A stretch of DNA of 64,000 bases from CAZQKW01 sp964594075. GTDB taxonomy: Bacteria > Desulfobacterota > WTBG01 > CAIYCZ01. This document shows, in pieces, positions 1-8,197 of the stretch. Numbering within the stretch: position 1 is the first letter of the stretch; each line of letters opens with the position of its first letter. The notes under the pieces are model-generated. The model was not told where the DNA came from. It made no database searches and saw only the letters and a program-made list of their open reading frames with translations. The stretch lies in NCBI GenBank assembly GCA_964594075.1, contig CAZQKW010000012.1, positions 15,505 to 79,504 of the forward strand, written 5' to 3'. The position numbers were made by a program, and so were the translations under genes.

Positions 1-310
1 TTTCATCGTCAATGTCAAGCAGCGGGTCGCCTTTCTTTACCACCGCCCCTTCATCCACGTGCAGCTTTTGAATGATCCCTTCGACCTCGGCTGCAACCTT
101 GACTTCGTCCTCCGGGTAAAAGCTTCCCACTGCCTCGAGCGTATGCTGCACATCCTCATACAGCGCGCGGGTCACCTCCACGGGAAATACCCGGACATCC
201 TTCTGTGCAGTGCCTGATGCCTGACTATTCTTATTCTTGCATCCACCCGTCGCTATCGCAGCTGTCATAATCACCAGGCACACCAGCGTATAACGCGTTA
301 TTATTTTCAT
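1..310 (-). CDS. RND efflux periplasmic adaptor (membrane fusion) lipoprotein, N-terminal part
   Basis: Only the first 103 codons lie in the window; the gene runs off the left edge. The protein starts with a lipoprotein signal (charged start, hydrophobic stretch, ATGGC with the lipidated Cys at residue 24). A biotinyl-lipoyl-like segment follows at about residues 72-101, with VEGIIQKLHVDEGAVVKKGD, the hallmark of HlyD/AcrA-type adaptors that bridge an inner-membrane RND pump and a TolC-type channel. It is the third gene of a minus-strand operon behind the TolC-like channel and the MarR regulator. The RND pump itself presumably lies outside the window. The start ATG follows an AGGAG-type ribosome site. 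Substrate is not predictable. Confidence 0.88.
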   Translation of the reverse strand, partial: MKIITRYTLVCLVIMTAAIATGGCKNKNSQASGTAQKDVRVFPVEVTRALYEDVQHTLEAVGSFYPEDEVKVAAEVEGIIQKLHVDEGAVVKKGDPLLDIDDE

Positions 311-345
311 AAACTCTCCTGTTTGTCCCCGCAGTACAGTTCTGG

Positions 346-831
346 CTATTGAATCCGACTGTGCATGCGCGGAACAATAATCTGTTCTATATTGATGAGC
401 ATTTTTTGCAGTATGTGTTCCAGTTGCCGCATTTCAATTTCAGAAAAGTTACCGGCAATGTCGCTAAACGAGTTCTGCAGTCGCCTGGTCATTTCATCGC
501 GCAGTCCGTGCGCCTTGGGGGTCAGCTCCACGCGGATGCATCTGCGATCGGCAGAATCACGTTTGCGCTGCACCAGCCCCTTATTCTCCAAACGGTCAAT
601 GATGCCGGTGATGGTCGGTCCATCGCGTGCGAGCAATTTTCCCAGTTCATTTAAGGTGCGCCGATCCGTTTCCCAGAGCGTCAGCAGCACTTCAAACTGC
701 GGCGGGGTGATATTAAAATTTTTCATCTGCCCCTCCATGAAGCGCTTCATGGCCCGATGAATCTTCCCCATAAGGGTGCCGACGGTATTGAAGGTAAATT
801 GATTTGTTATTTTTTCTGTTTCCATCTGCAT
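346..831 (-). CDS. MarR-family transcriptional regulator
   Basis: A 161-residue winged-helix regulator of normal MarR length. Residues 41-110 carry the DNA-binding core: FNITPPQFEVLLTLWE, then LGKLLARDGPTITGIIDRLE as recognition helix, and the wing RKRDSADRRCIRVELT. Terminal helices would form the dimer. It lies between the TolC-like channel gene and the adaptor gene in one minus-strand operon, so it most likely represses its own efflux operon and is released by a pump substrate. A matching inverted repeat lies over the operon promoter (2554-2574). ATG at 831 is preceded by GAG seven bases upstream; a second ATG two codons in is possible. The ligand is unknown. Confidence 0.88.
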   Translation of the reverse strand: MQMETEKITNQFTFNTVGTLMGKIHRAMKRFMEGQMKNFNITPPQFEVLLTLWETDRRTLNELGKLLARDGPTITGIIDRLENKGLVQRKRDSADRRCIRVELTPKAHGLRDEMTRRLQNSFSDIAGNFSEIEMRQLEHILQKMLINIEQIIVPRMHSRIQ

Positions 832-864
832 ACTTTATCTCGCAATCAGTGACGGTGAGGGTTA

Positions 865-2481
865 TTACATGGACAGGCCCTTGCCCTCAATAAGGATACC
901 TTGAACTTTGAGGAGATTAGTCAGGGAACGGCTGTAATCAGCCTCAGTCAGCGCCATGTTACTCATGGCCTTCTGCAGCCGGTCTTGAAAGTCCAGTACG
1001 TTGCGCTCGGTGGACATGCCGACGTCAAATTTTTTCTTTTCTGCGTCAAGCGTTTCTTGGGATGACTTCAGTAATGCGCGGGCCGTGGCAAGCCGCTGAA
1101 TGTTTGTCTCTATTTCGCGCACTGCATCGCGCACTTCGTTAATAATGGTGACCTCTTTGAGTTTGATTTCAGTGACTGCCTGTGCTTGCTGGAGTTTTGC
1201 CTGCGCATAATCGCTTTTGGCGAGTTTGTTCTCAAGGGGAATCTCGAGCTTGAGGCCGATTAAATAGCTGTAATAATCTCGGCTGCCCAGTGAATCATAC
1301 ACGTCATCCCAGTGGCCGAACCAGGGGTTCTTTTGCGTACCCGTTAAAGGACCAAATACACCGCTGGTGTCGCGTGCCCGGCCGGCGAGCCCGCTGGTGC
1401 CGATTGATCCGACCAGATCAATACGGGGCAGCGTCTTGTTTTTAGTGTATTTAACCTGAATGTTTGACGCTTTCAGGTCAAGCTGTGTCTTAATGAAATC
1501 CGGTCGTTTTTCCAGGGCAACTTTTATGCATTCTTCCGTGTTGGGATGGACCAGCGTGAGATCAGGCTTGTCCAATGGTTCAATTGATACATTCCAGTAT
1601 TTTTCCTTTTCATACAGGTTGAGGGCTGCCTTGAGAAAATCTTCTGCATCCTGCACGCGCCGTTTTGCCACAATAATATCCTCTTTGCGGGCAGCCACAT
1701 TCTGTTCAGCCTGGTATACTTCAATGGGCGCGAGTGTTCCCGCATCTATTTTTATTTTAATCTCCCGCAACAGATCCTCGGCAAGCTTTAAGGATATTTC
1801 CTTGCTCTTTAAATCTTCATTCTGAAAATAGAGGTTCCAGTAAAATAGCTCTATTCGGTAGAGCGTTTCCTGCACGGCTGCCCGAAACTGTTCGACCGAC
1901 ATCTGCTGATTGAGATTGGCAATCTTGATGAGGCTGGTATTGATATCAATACCAAAATCCTTGAGCAGTGGCTGGGTAAGAGAAAGAATTAATTCCGATC
2001 GGTATTGGGGCACCAGGCCTTGAAAGGAAAGGTCTGTTTTATAATTTTCATTATTCAGCTTTAACTCGGCCGCAGTCCCGGGAGTGAATTTTTTCTGGAC
2101 AGAAGTATTCCAGTTATAACGGTCCTGAACCGTAATCGGCTGCGAGGTGCCGCCGGCCAGAACATTTCCTACCTGCTGGCGCACGCGATTTTTGGAAAAA
2201 TCACTTTTAAGCATCGTGTCAAATTCCGACTCTGCGCGCATAATCCCGGTTTCAGCAATCTGAGGATTATAGCTCTGAAATGCAATGTCCAGGTTGTTTT
2301 TAAGTCCCAGCACCAGCGCAATTTTCAACCCTAAGCTCACGGTGTTGCCTTCAATAGGAAGTTCCTGTCCTTCCTGCGTTTGCGTGCGCTTAACATCCTG
2401 GGCAAAACTCGCGCTGCCGACAAGACAGAGGAGTGCTATCAAGAGTATAAAACTTTTTTTCCGCGATAGCTGACGTTTCAT
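865..2481 (-). CDS. TolC-family outer membrane efflux channel protein
   Basis: About 538 residues from the chosen start. A signal peptide (basic MKRQLSRKK, hydrophobic core, cut near SFAQ) is followed by two outer-membrane efflux protein repeats rich in long helices, for example LKSKEISLKLAEDLLREIKI and LAKSDYAQAKLQQAQAVTEI, typical of the TolC/NodT alpha-barrel. It would form the trimeric exit duct used by the adaptor encoded downstream. The ATG at 2481 is preferred over upstream in-frame starts because AGGAG lies seven bases before it. It is the first gene of the tolC-marR-adaptor operon, about 70 bases from a promoter-overlapping inverted repeat. Confidence 0.9.
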   Translation of the reverse strand: MKRQLSRKKSFILLIALLCLVGSASFAQDVKRTQTQEGQELPIEGNTVSLGLKIALVLGLKNNLDIAFQSYNPQIAETGIMRAESEFDTMLKSDFSKNRVRQQVGNVLAGGTSQPITVQDRYNWNTSVQKKFTPGTAAELKLNNENYKTDLSFQGLVPQYRSELILSLTQPLLKDFGIDINTSLIKIANLNQQMSVEQFRAAVQETLYRIELFYWNLYFQNEDLKSKEISLKLAEDLLREIKIKIDAGTLAPIEVYQAEQNVAARKEDIIVAKRRVQDAEDFLKAALNLYEKEKYWNVSIEPLDKPDLTLVHPNTEECIKVALEKRPDFIKTQLDLKASNIQVKYTKNKTLPRIDLVGSIGTSGLAGRARDTSGVFGPLTGTQKNPWFGHWDDVYDSLGSRDYYSYLIGLKLEIPLENKLAKSDYAQAKLQQAQAVTEIKLKEVTIINEVRDAVREIETNIQRLATARALLKSSQETLDAEKKKFDVGMSTERNVLDFQDRLQKAMSNMALTEADYSRSLTNLLKVQGILIEGKGLSM

Positions 2482-2553
2482 AACCATTCTCCTTTCCTGT
2501 TGTTGCGTTTTGAGAATCACTTATGATGTTATACCTCTTAACTTTTATCCTTT

Positions 2554-2574
2554 GCATACTATTAAATAGCATGC
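2554..2574 (-). promoter_or_regulatory. candidate MarR operator overlapping the efflux operon promoter
   Basis: On the minus strand the arms GCATGCTATT and AATAGTATGC flank a central T, a 21-bp inverted repeat with one mismatch. A -35-like TTGCGC and a -10-like TATTTA with 17-bp spacing fit this position, so the repeat covers the -10 box. Size and location suit a MarR dimer site. Binding by the operon's own MarR protein is inferred. Confidence 0.5.
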
Positions 2575-2632
2575 TAATTATTTTTGCGCAATTATTTTTT
2601 TTGTTTTGAAGTTACACTGGCTTTTGAAAGTG

Positions 2633-2659
2633 CAAAAAGAGGCGTAAAGCCTCTTTTTG
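2633..2659 (-). terminator. bidirectional-type terminator hairpin after the aldehyde oxidoreductase operon
   Basis: A perfect 11-bp stem (CAAAAAGAGGC paired with GCCTCTTTTTG) with a 5-base loop. On the minus strand the stem ends in a U-rich run, so it should end transcription of the ferredoxin/MoaD/oxidoreductase operon 65 bases after its last stop codon. Confidence 0.8.
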
Positions 2660-2723
2660 TATAGTGCGTTTAATATTTAATAAAATGCACCCTCACCAGC
2701 GGAATAAATGGTAGTTTAGAAAA

Positions 2724-4604
2724 TCAGCGATAACAATCCATGTCGCGGGCTATATCTTCAAGCCCGAGCTGTATTAAGCGATCCCGCGTGGGAATGCCGG
2801 TTTTCTTGTCCCATCCGCGAAATTCATAGTACTGATCCAGCAGATTATCCAGCATCTGCCGGGTAATAACCATTCCGCTGGAAGGCCCGGACGGTATCGG
2901 TTCTTCCATAAAACGGGGCGGCAGACAATCGTGCTCGCGCCGGTACCCCTCCCGCACGGCAAATGCCCGGATAAGGTTCCAAATGCGCTCTGCAGCAGTG
3001 CGTGCTTCATCGAGCGTCATATTCATGCCCGTTGCAGCGTTGAGACATTTCACGGTAATGTCTGCCACATCCAACGGCCCCCAGATGCTCTCGGTCAAAT
3101 GGCAGACTATCAGCGAATCGGTAAAGATATTCAAATGGTTAATGCGCGCCGTGTATTCGCCCTTCCCTTCAATGGTTTCCCGTGGCACCAGACCGGTTCG
3201 CTCCCCTGTTGGACGGCCATCGTGATGACTGCCTCCGCGCGGTCCTGTGGCATAACCCAGCGCAAACCCCGGCATGCCCCGTGCAGAATGACCTGCAAAA
3301 GACAGCCCTTTATTATGCATTGCAAAATGATATGAACCGTTACTAAGAATCTCTGAAGCGCGCCGCACTCCTTCGGCAAGAAGATTGCCCAGCTTCCCCG
3401 TGCGCAAGGCGATTTTTTCAACCAGCGGAACAATAAGCTCAGCACGCCCAAACTTGAGATCAATGCCGTCAGTATCCTCCCGGCGCAACAACCCGCGCTC
3501 ACAGCATTCCATGGCAAACGCGATTGCGACGCCTGTTTCAATCGCATCAACCCCCAGATCATCGCAGAGGCGTTCCGCTGCAGCCACCACCTCTATGTCA
3601 TTATGGCCGCACATGGAGCCTAAAGAGAAAATATCTTCGTATTCAGGCCCTTCATTGCGCACTCCTTCATAGGGTCCTTCGCCAATGATGCTGAATTTGC
3701 CGCAGCGTGCCGGGCAGGCAAAGCAGGACTTGTCGCGCTTAACAATTTTTTTGCGCATGGTGTCTCCGGACAGTCCTTCGGCAGCAGGAAAAAACTCATC
3801 CTGCCAGTTTTTATAGCCAAGCAGGCCAAGAGAGTTGTTGGCATGCACCAATACCGGTGTGCCATAGCGGGGAAGTATCTCGGAGGTGGCCGGGTTTGCT
3901 GAGAAACGGGCGAATATTTCATCCAGAAATACTTTCATTTTGCGCATATCGGGCACCTCTACTGAACCCTGTCCCCTGACTGCAACTGCCTTTACATTCT
4001 TTGACCCCAGCACGGCTCCGAGCCCGCCTCTTCCCAGCGCACGACAGCCGCATATTACACAGGCAAATCGCACCAGTTTTTCACCGGCCGGACCAATGGC
4101 GGCTATCTGCAGCTCATCTGAACCAAGTTCTTCAAACAGCTCAAGCTGCACCCGGTGCGTATCCATACCCCAGAAGCGCGAAGCGTCCCGCAATTCAATA
4201 TAGCCGTCATCAATAAACAAATATACGGGTTGTCTGGCTCTACCCTCAAAGATAATTCCGTCATAGCCGGCAAATTTCAGTTCGGGGGCAAAGTGCCCTC
4301 CCGCAGAGCTGTGAAAAAAGGAGTTGGTGAGGGGCGATTTTGCATAGAGACCGATGCGGCTTGCCGTTGGTATCATGGTGCCTTCAACCGGACCAGTAAG
4401 GAAAATGACCTTGTTTTCAGAAGAGAAGGGTTCAATGCCCGGCTGCAGTTCATTGTAAAGGATGCGGGCGGCCATACCTGCTCCGCCGATGTAACGTTCT
4501 GCAAGTTCATTGGTGAGCGGCTCATCCTGCCATGTGCCTTCGGTAAGATTCACCCGTAACAGTTTGCCGGCATACCCTTTATAGCGAAAATCATTCCGGT
4601 TCAT
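2724..4604 (-). CDS. aldehyde:ferredoxin oxidoreductase (tungsten-type)
   Basis: A full-length 626-residue AOR-family protein, close to the 605 residues of the Pyrococcus enzyme. The N-terminal tungstopterin-binding domain shows the usual GGAGMAARILY and ASRIGLYAKSPLTNSFFHSS segments. The 4Fe-4S motif CxxCxxxC is at residues 294, 297 and 301, with a later Cys in the C-terminal domain. Family members oxidise aldehydes to carboxylates, or reduce acids, using ferredoxin; the substrate here cannot be read. It is the last gene of a three-gene operon after a MoaD-like protein and a ferredoxin, which probably supply pyranopterin sulfur chemistry and electron transfer. A second, diverged copy lies at 43481. 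Confidence 0.93.
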   Translation of the reverse strand: MNRNDFRYKGYAGKLLRVNLTEGTWQDEPLTNELAERYIGGAGMAARILYNELQPGIEPFSSENKVIFLTGPVEGTMIPTASRIGLYAKSPLTNSFFHSSAGGHFAPELKFAGYDGIIFEGRARQPVYLFIDDGYIELRDASRFWGMDTHRVQLELFEELGSDELQIAAIGPAGEKLVRFACVICGCRALGRGGLGAVLGSKNVKAVAVRGQGSVEVPDMRKMKVFLDEIFARFSANPATSEILPRYGTPVLVHANNSLGLLGYKNWQDEFFPAAEGLSGDTMRKKIVKRDKSCFACPARCGKFSIIGEGPYEGVRNEGPEYEDIFSLGSMCGHNDIEVVAAAERLCDDLGVDAIETGVAIAFAMECCERGLLRREDTDGIDLKFGRAELIVPLVEKIALRTGKLGNLLAEGVRRASEILSNGSYHFAMHNKGLSFAGHSARGMPGFALGYATGPRGGSHHDGRPTGERTGLVPRETIEGKGEYTARINHLNIFTDSLIVCHLTESIWGPLDVADITVKCLNAATGMNMTLDEARTAAERIWNLIRAFAVREGYRREHDCLPPRFMEEPIPSGPSSGMVITRQMLDNLLDQYYEFRGWDKKTGIPTRDRLIQLGLEDIARDMDCYR

Positions 4605-4612
4605 AGCGCTGC

Positions 4613-4897
4613 TTAGCCTCCATCAAAGGGTATCATGATTGTAACGGTGTCCCCGTCGTTAAGCGCAACATCCAAGTCGGTCGTCGTACGATACGTCTTG
4701 TCATTAATCAGCACCAAGAACGGCACAATCGCACCAGTTATTTGATCACGTATTTGACGGTCAAATGCCGCGCCATACCGTCTGCCAAGTATTTCAAACA
4801 AACCGCCCAGCGATGTCCCGGGGCTCACCTCCACAGCAAGTTCGCTTGTTCCGACGACATCCCTGATATTGGCAAATGATTTAACCGTTATGTTCAT
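4613..4897 (-). CDS. MoaD/ThiS-family sulfur carrier protein
   Basis: A 94-residue beta-grasp protein ending in Gly-Gly (MIPFDGG), the C-terminal tail that is adenylated and thiocarboxylated in MoaD and ThiS. The ending VTIMIPFDGG matches the MoaD-like proteins often linked to AOR genes. It likely serves as sulfur donor for the tungstopterin cofactor of the downstream oxidoreductase. Its ATG shares one base with the stop codon of the ferredoxin gene (TAATG) and it ends 8 bases before the oxidoreductase gene, so the three are translated from one message. General MoaD for all molybdoenzymes is an alternative role. Confidence 0.87.
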   Translation of the reverse strand: MNITVKSFANIRDVVGTSELAVEVSPGTSLGGLFEILGRRYGAAFDRQIRDQITGAIVPFLVLINDKTYRTTTDLDVALNDGDTVTIMIPFDGG

Positions 4898-5229
4898 TAT
4901 TTATCTGTTCCTTTTATGCCGCAGGCTTTTTGCAGCCAATTTTCTGCAACCTGTTCGGCAATAACAATCTTTGCATAGTCGCGTTTGGGATTGTCAGAGC
5001 TAAAACTGATACAGCCGACCGGACAATATCTAAGGCATACCGGTTTTCCCCCGCATGCATCGCAATGACGCGTAAAAATTGGCACCGGCACTTCAGGAAA
5101 TCCGATACAGTGCACTTTGATAAAAGCTTTTTTAGGGTTAAACGTGTTGTGTTTGTTCATTGAGCAGGCAAGTTCGCAGAGCCTACATCCGGTGCACCGA
5201 TCAGCATCAACAGACAAAAATTTTCTCAT
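4897..5229 (-). CDS. 4Fe-4S ferredoxin-type electron transfer protein
   Basis: A 110-residue protein with a clear first cluster motif CTGCRLCELAC near residue 13 and a second Cys group, HCDACGGKPVCLRYCP, near residue 58. This is the layout of small HycB/AOR-associated polyferredoxin subunits. It probably carries electrons to or from the aldehyde oxidoreductase in the same operon. It is the first gene of the operon. The ribosome site is weak. A 7-bp perfect inverted repeat lies 27 bases upstream. No signal peptide is seen, so it should be cytoplasmic. Confidence 0.88.
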   Translation of the reverse strand: MRKFLSVDADRCTGCRLCELACSMNKHNTFNPKKAFIKVHCIGFPEVPVPIFTRHCDACGGKPVCLRYCPVGCISFSSDNPKRDYAKIVIAEQVAENWLQKACGIKGTDK

Positions 5230-5255
5230 TTTTTATTACCGGCCATTAATTTTAA

Positions 5256-5277
5256 CAATATTGGACATTAAATATTG
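5256..5277. promoter_or_regulatory. inverted repeat upstream of the aldehyde oxidoreductase operon
   Basis: CAATATT and AATATTG, perfect 7-bp arms around an 8-base spacer, lie 27 bases upstream of the ferredoxin start. Position and symmetry suit an operator, but no regulator gene is adjacent. It could be chance in AT-rich DNA. Confidence 0.3.
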
Positions 5278-5348
5278 AAATAAATTTGAACGCATACATC
5301 ATTCTCCGCTGTCAGCACAGGGAATTCAGCTTGTGTCCGAGAGCATAG

Positions 5349-5374
5349 CAATCTCAAACGTTACTTTGAGATTG
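5349..5374. repeat. hairpin resembling a decayed dispersed repeat
   Basis: CAATCTCAAA and TTTGAGATTG form a perfect 10-bp stem with a 6-base loop. The flanks (GAGAGCATAG before, TTTCCTCGC after) resemble the dispersed palindrome at 52934-53024, whose inner arms also read GCAATCT / AGATTGC. It may instead act as a terminator, although no U-run follows. Confidence 0.4.
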
Positions 5375-5740
5375 TTTCCTCGCATAAATCCACACAATGG
5401 TGCTTGAAGTAAGCCGTTTTATGAGTATGAGGAAAAAACGGTAATAAATTACCGAGGCAGCAAAAAAGAAAAAATTGAGGGCAGGATTTAAACCAATTTT
5501 TATGATATACACGCCCATAATTTATGGTAAATATAACGTTAATGCAGGAAAATATCCAGAAAAATTTTATCTGTTTCATAATCCTCATTTGCATGGTATA
5601 AAATGACTACAGTGGCAGCGTGCGTTTCGGCGGACGTAAAAATCTTCTTCATTCTTTTCAAAGTGTTCACGCTGACTGGTGCTGCCGCATATTATTTGAA
5701 ACAGGGTGATTTTAACAGCACTAATTGAGAGGATGGAGCC

Positions 5741-6184
5741 ATGTTTAAAGAGTTCAAAGATTTTATTATGCGCGGCAATGTGGTTGATATGGCGGTGGGC
5801 ATAATCATCGGCGCATCATTTGGCACGATTGTTAAATCGCTGGTAGATGATATTATCATGCCGCCAATTGGCCTGCTATTGGGAAAAGTTGATTTCTCCA
5901 ATCTGTTTCTGGTTATCCAGGAGGGGAAAACGCCGGGCGCATATGAAACGCTGGCTGCGGCAAAAGCAGCCGGAGCGGTCACCATTAATTATGGACTTTT
6001 TATCAATACCATAATCAGTTTTATCATTGTGGCATGTGCCGTGTTTGTTCTTATCCGCGCGGTCAACAAACTCAAGCAAGAGACGCCGCCACCTGCCCCG
6101 GACACTAAGGAGTGCCCCTACTGCCTCTCCGCCATTCCGCTGCGGGCAATCCGCTGTGCTCATTGCACCGCTGATATAAAGTGA
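5741..6184 (+). CDS. mscL: large-conductance mechanosensitive channel with C-terminal zinc ribbon
   Basis: A 147-residue MscL homologue, slightly longer than the 136 residues of E. coli. The start MFKEFKDFIMRGNVVDMAVG is diagnostic. TM1 covers about residues 15-45 and TM2 about 84-106. The channel opens under membrane tension to release solutes after osmotic downshock. After TM2, where the usual cytoplasmic helix bundle would be, a Pro-rich linker leads to four cysteines (125, 128, 139, 142; CPYC and CAHC), a small zinc-ribbon-like tail. The gene is followed after 5 bases by the Mla-type operon and may be co-transcribed with it. The zinc tail function is unknown. Confidence 0.94.
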   Translation: MFKEFKDFIMRGNVVDMAVGIIIGASFGTIVKSLVDDIIMPPIGLLLGKVDFSNLFLVIQEGKTPGAYETLAAAKAAGAVTINYGLFINTIISFIIVACAVFVLIRAVNKLKQETPPPAPDTKECPYCLSAIPLRAIRCAHCTADIK

Positions 6185-6189
6185 GTTAA

Positions 6190-7389
6190 ATGCCATTCAA
6201 AACGTCAAAAGCATCCGCACCCGAACATAACCAAGCGCTGTCAACCAGCCAGGTCAGTTCATCGCCCCTGCACCTGGAGTGTGAGCTGCCGTCACCAGAC
6301 ACACTGCTCATGCGCCTCGCCGGAAATTGGACAATCGCGAGCCGCCCGCCCTCGGTTCATGATATTGAAAACCGGCTCCGCACCAACAAACAGCTAAAAA
6401 AAATTACCTTTGATGCTGCCGGGATTGACGGCTGGGACAGCAGCCTTATCGCCTTCTTGCGTAATGTATTGAAGCTGGGCGAAACGGCAGGTATCGCAGT
6501 CCTCACGGACGGCCTGCCGCATGGTGTGCAACGACTTGTTCTGCTCGCTGCCGCTGTTCCTGAAAGAACCGGCGCCCGAAAAGAGAGTATGCCAGAGCCG
6601 CTGCTTGCCCGCATTGGCGCGCAGGCGGTCAACTTCTCTCTGGGAACCAGAGACATGCTTGCGTTTATTGGGGACGCATTTTGTGCCTTCTGTAAATTTT
6701 TAACGGGCGCTGCGCGGTTTCAGCGTTCTGATTTTCTTTCCAGCATCCAATCATGCGGCATAGAATCGCTGCCCATTGTCTCGCTCATCAGCCTGCTGGT
6801 GGGGCTTATCCTTGCCTTTGTGGGAGCAGTGCAGCTCAGGATGTTTGGCGCGCAGATTTATGTGGCAGATTTAGTGGGCATTGCCATGGTGCGGGTTATG
6901 GGCGCCATCATGACCGGCATTATTATGACCGGACGCATGGGGGCGGCATTTGCCGCCGAGCTGGGCACTATGCAGGTAAATGAAGAAATTGATGCGCTGG
7001 AAACTATGGGCATTTCGCCGATGGAATTTCTGGTGTTGCCGCGCATGTTAGCTCTTACCCTGATGATGCCGCTGCTCTGTCTGTACGCTGATCTCATGGG
7101 AATTTTGGGCGGTATGATTGTCGGCGTGGGTATGCTTGACTTGAATGTCCATGAATACTTCAATCAGACCCGGGGGGCTGTCACGCTCACCTTTATGTGG
7201 ATCGGACTTTTTCACAGCGTTGTGTTTGGCGTGTTGGTGGCATTAGCCGGATGCCTGCGGGGCATGCAGTGCGGCAGAAGCGCCTCTGCCGTGGGTAACG
7301 CCACAACCTCGGCAGTGGTCACCGGTATCGTGTCCATCATTGTAGCAACTGCCGTAATAACCGTCATCTGTGATGTGCTGGGCATTTAA
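6190..7389 (+). CDS. STAS-domain MlaE-type ABC transporter permease
   Basis: A 399-residue fusion. Residues about 30-130 form a STAS-like domain (DAAGIDGWDSSLIAFLRNVL), and about 180-398 form a MlaE/YrbE permease with the typical GAIMTGIIMTGRMGAAFAAE and IDALETMGISPMEFLVLPR segments and about five membrane helices. MlaE proteins form the inner-membrane channel of MCE transporters that move phospholipids between the inner and outer membranes. The ATPase, MCE substrate-binding protein and auxiliary lipoprotein follow directly. In E. coli the STAS partner MlaB is separate; here it is joined to the permease, as in other bacteria. No strong ribosome site is seen, and translation may be coupled to mscL 5 bases upstream. 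Confidence 0.92.
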   Translation: MPFKTSKASAPEHNQALSTSQVSSSPLHLECELPSPDTLLMRLAGNWTIASRPPSVHDIENRLRTNKQLKKITFDAAGIDGWDSSLIAFLRNVLKLGETAGIAVLTDGLPHGVQRLVLLAAAVPERTGARKESMPEPLLARIGAQAVNFSLGTRDMLAFIGDAFCAFCKFLTGAARFQRSDFLSSIQSCGIESLPIVSLISLLVGLILAFVGAVQLRMFGAQIYVADLVGIAMVRVMGAIMTGIIMTGRMGAAFAAELGTMQVNEEIDALETMGISPMEFLVLPRMLALTLMMPLLCLYADLMGILGGMIVGVGMLDLNVHEYFNQTRGAVTLTFMWIGLFHSVVFGVLVALAGCLRGMQCGRSASAVGNATTSAVVTGIVSIIVATAVITVICDVLGI

Positions 7390-7395
7390 CCAACC

Positions 7396-8178
7396 ATGAA
7401 TAATCAGGAACCGCATATAATTGTCCAGAACCTTGAGATGGCCTACGGCAGTTTTGTGCTCCAGCGCAACCTGACATTCACCATCAACCGGGGCGACATT
7501 TTTATCATCATGGGAGGCAGCGGCTGCGGCAAAAGCACGCTCATGCGTCATCTGATCGGGCTGAAGGCGCCGGCACGGGGAAAAGTTTTTTACGGTTCAT
7601 TAAGTTTCTGGGATGCCCCCCCTGAAGTGCGCAAGCAGATCATGAGCAGGATCGGAGTATTGTATCAGAGCGGCGCGCTCTGGAGCTCCATGACCCTCGC
7701 GGAAAATATCGCGTTGCCTCTCAAAGAATATACCCGGTTACGGCCTTCGGAAATAAAGGACCTGGTTTCTTTAAAGCTTTCTCTGGTCGGACTTGCTGGT
7801 TTTGAAGATTATTATCCCTCAGAAATCAGCGGTGGGATGCGCAAGCGAGCAGGTCTTGCGCGGGCAATGGCGCTTGATCCGGATATCCTGTTTTTCGACG
7901 AGCCCTCGGCCGGACTTGATCCCATAAGCGCACGGCTGCTGGATGATTTGATACTTGAGCTGCGGGACAGCCTGGGATCAACGATCGTCGTGGTCACACA
8001 CGAACTGGCAAGCATCTTTGCCATTGGCAACAACTCAGTATATCTGGATGCCGAGGAAAAAACCATGCTTGGCGGCGGTCATCCGAAGAAATTGCGTGCC
8101 GAATCGCAAAACCCAAAAATTCGCGCCTTTCTCACCCGTGGTGAAGAAGGTTTAAAACCCGCACACGGTAAAAATTAG
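7396..8178 (+). CDS. MlaF-type ABC transporter ATP-binding protein
   Basis: A 260-residue ABC ATPase. Walker A GGSGCGKST is at residues 40-48, the signature ISGGMRKRAG at about 145, Walker B ILFFDEPSAGLDP at about 165 and the switch His in VVVTHE. The form ISGGMRKRAGLARA is typical of MlaF rather than of import ATPases. It would power lipid transfer through the permease encoded 6 bases upstream. It is the second gene of a four-gene MCE transport operon. Confidence 0.95.
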   Translation: MNNQEPHIIVQNLEMAYGSFVLQRNLTFTINRGDIFIIMGGSGCGKSTLMRHLIGLKAPARGKVFYGSLSFWDAPPEVRKQIMSRIGVLYQSGALWSSMTLAENIALPLKEYTRLRPSEIKDLVSLKLSLVGLAGFEDYYPSEISGGMRKRAGLARAMALDPDILFFDEPSAGLDPISARLLDDLILELRDSLGSTIVVVTHELASIFAIGNNSVYLDAEEKTMLGGGHPKKLRAESQNPKIRAFLTRGEEGLKPAHGKN

Positions 8179-8197
8179 TCCACGAAGGGAATCGCAT

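Larger units (their letters stand above)
5230..5740. other. intergenic region between divergent genes
   Basis: About 510 bases separate the divergent ferredoxin operon and mscL. It holds the inverted repeat at 5256-5277 and a 10-bp stem at 5349-5374, and must contain both promoters. A 77-codon frame on the minus strand (5361-5594) has a Phe/Cys/His-rich, non-protein-like composition and no ribosome site, so I do not call it. Confidence 0.6.

Noticed and set aside
5361..5594. 77-codon minus-strand frame upstream of mscL
   Set aside because: Composition is Phe/Cys/His-rich and not protein-like, no ribosome site, and it overlaps a hairpin.
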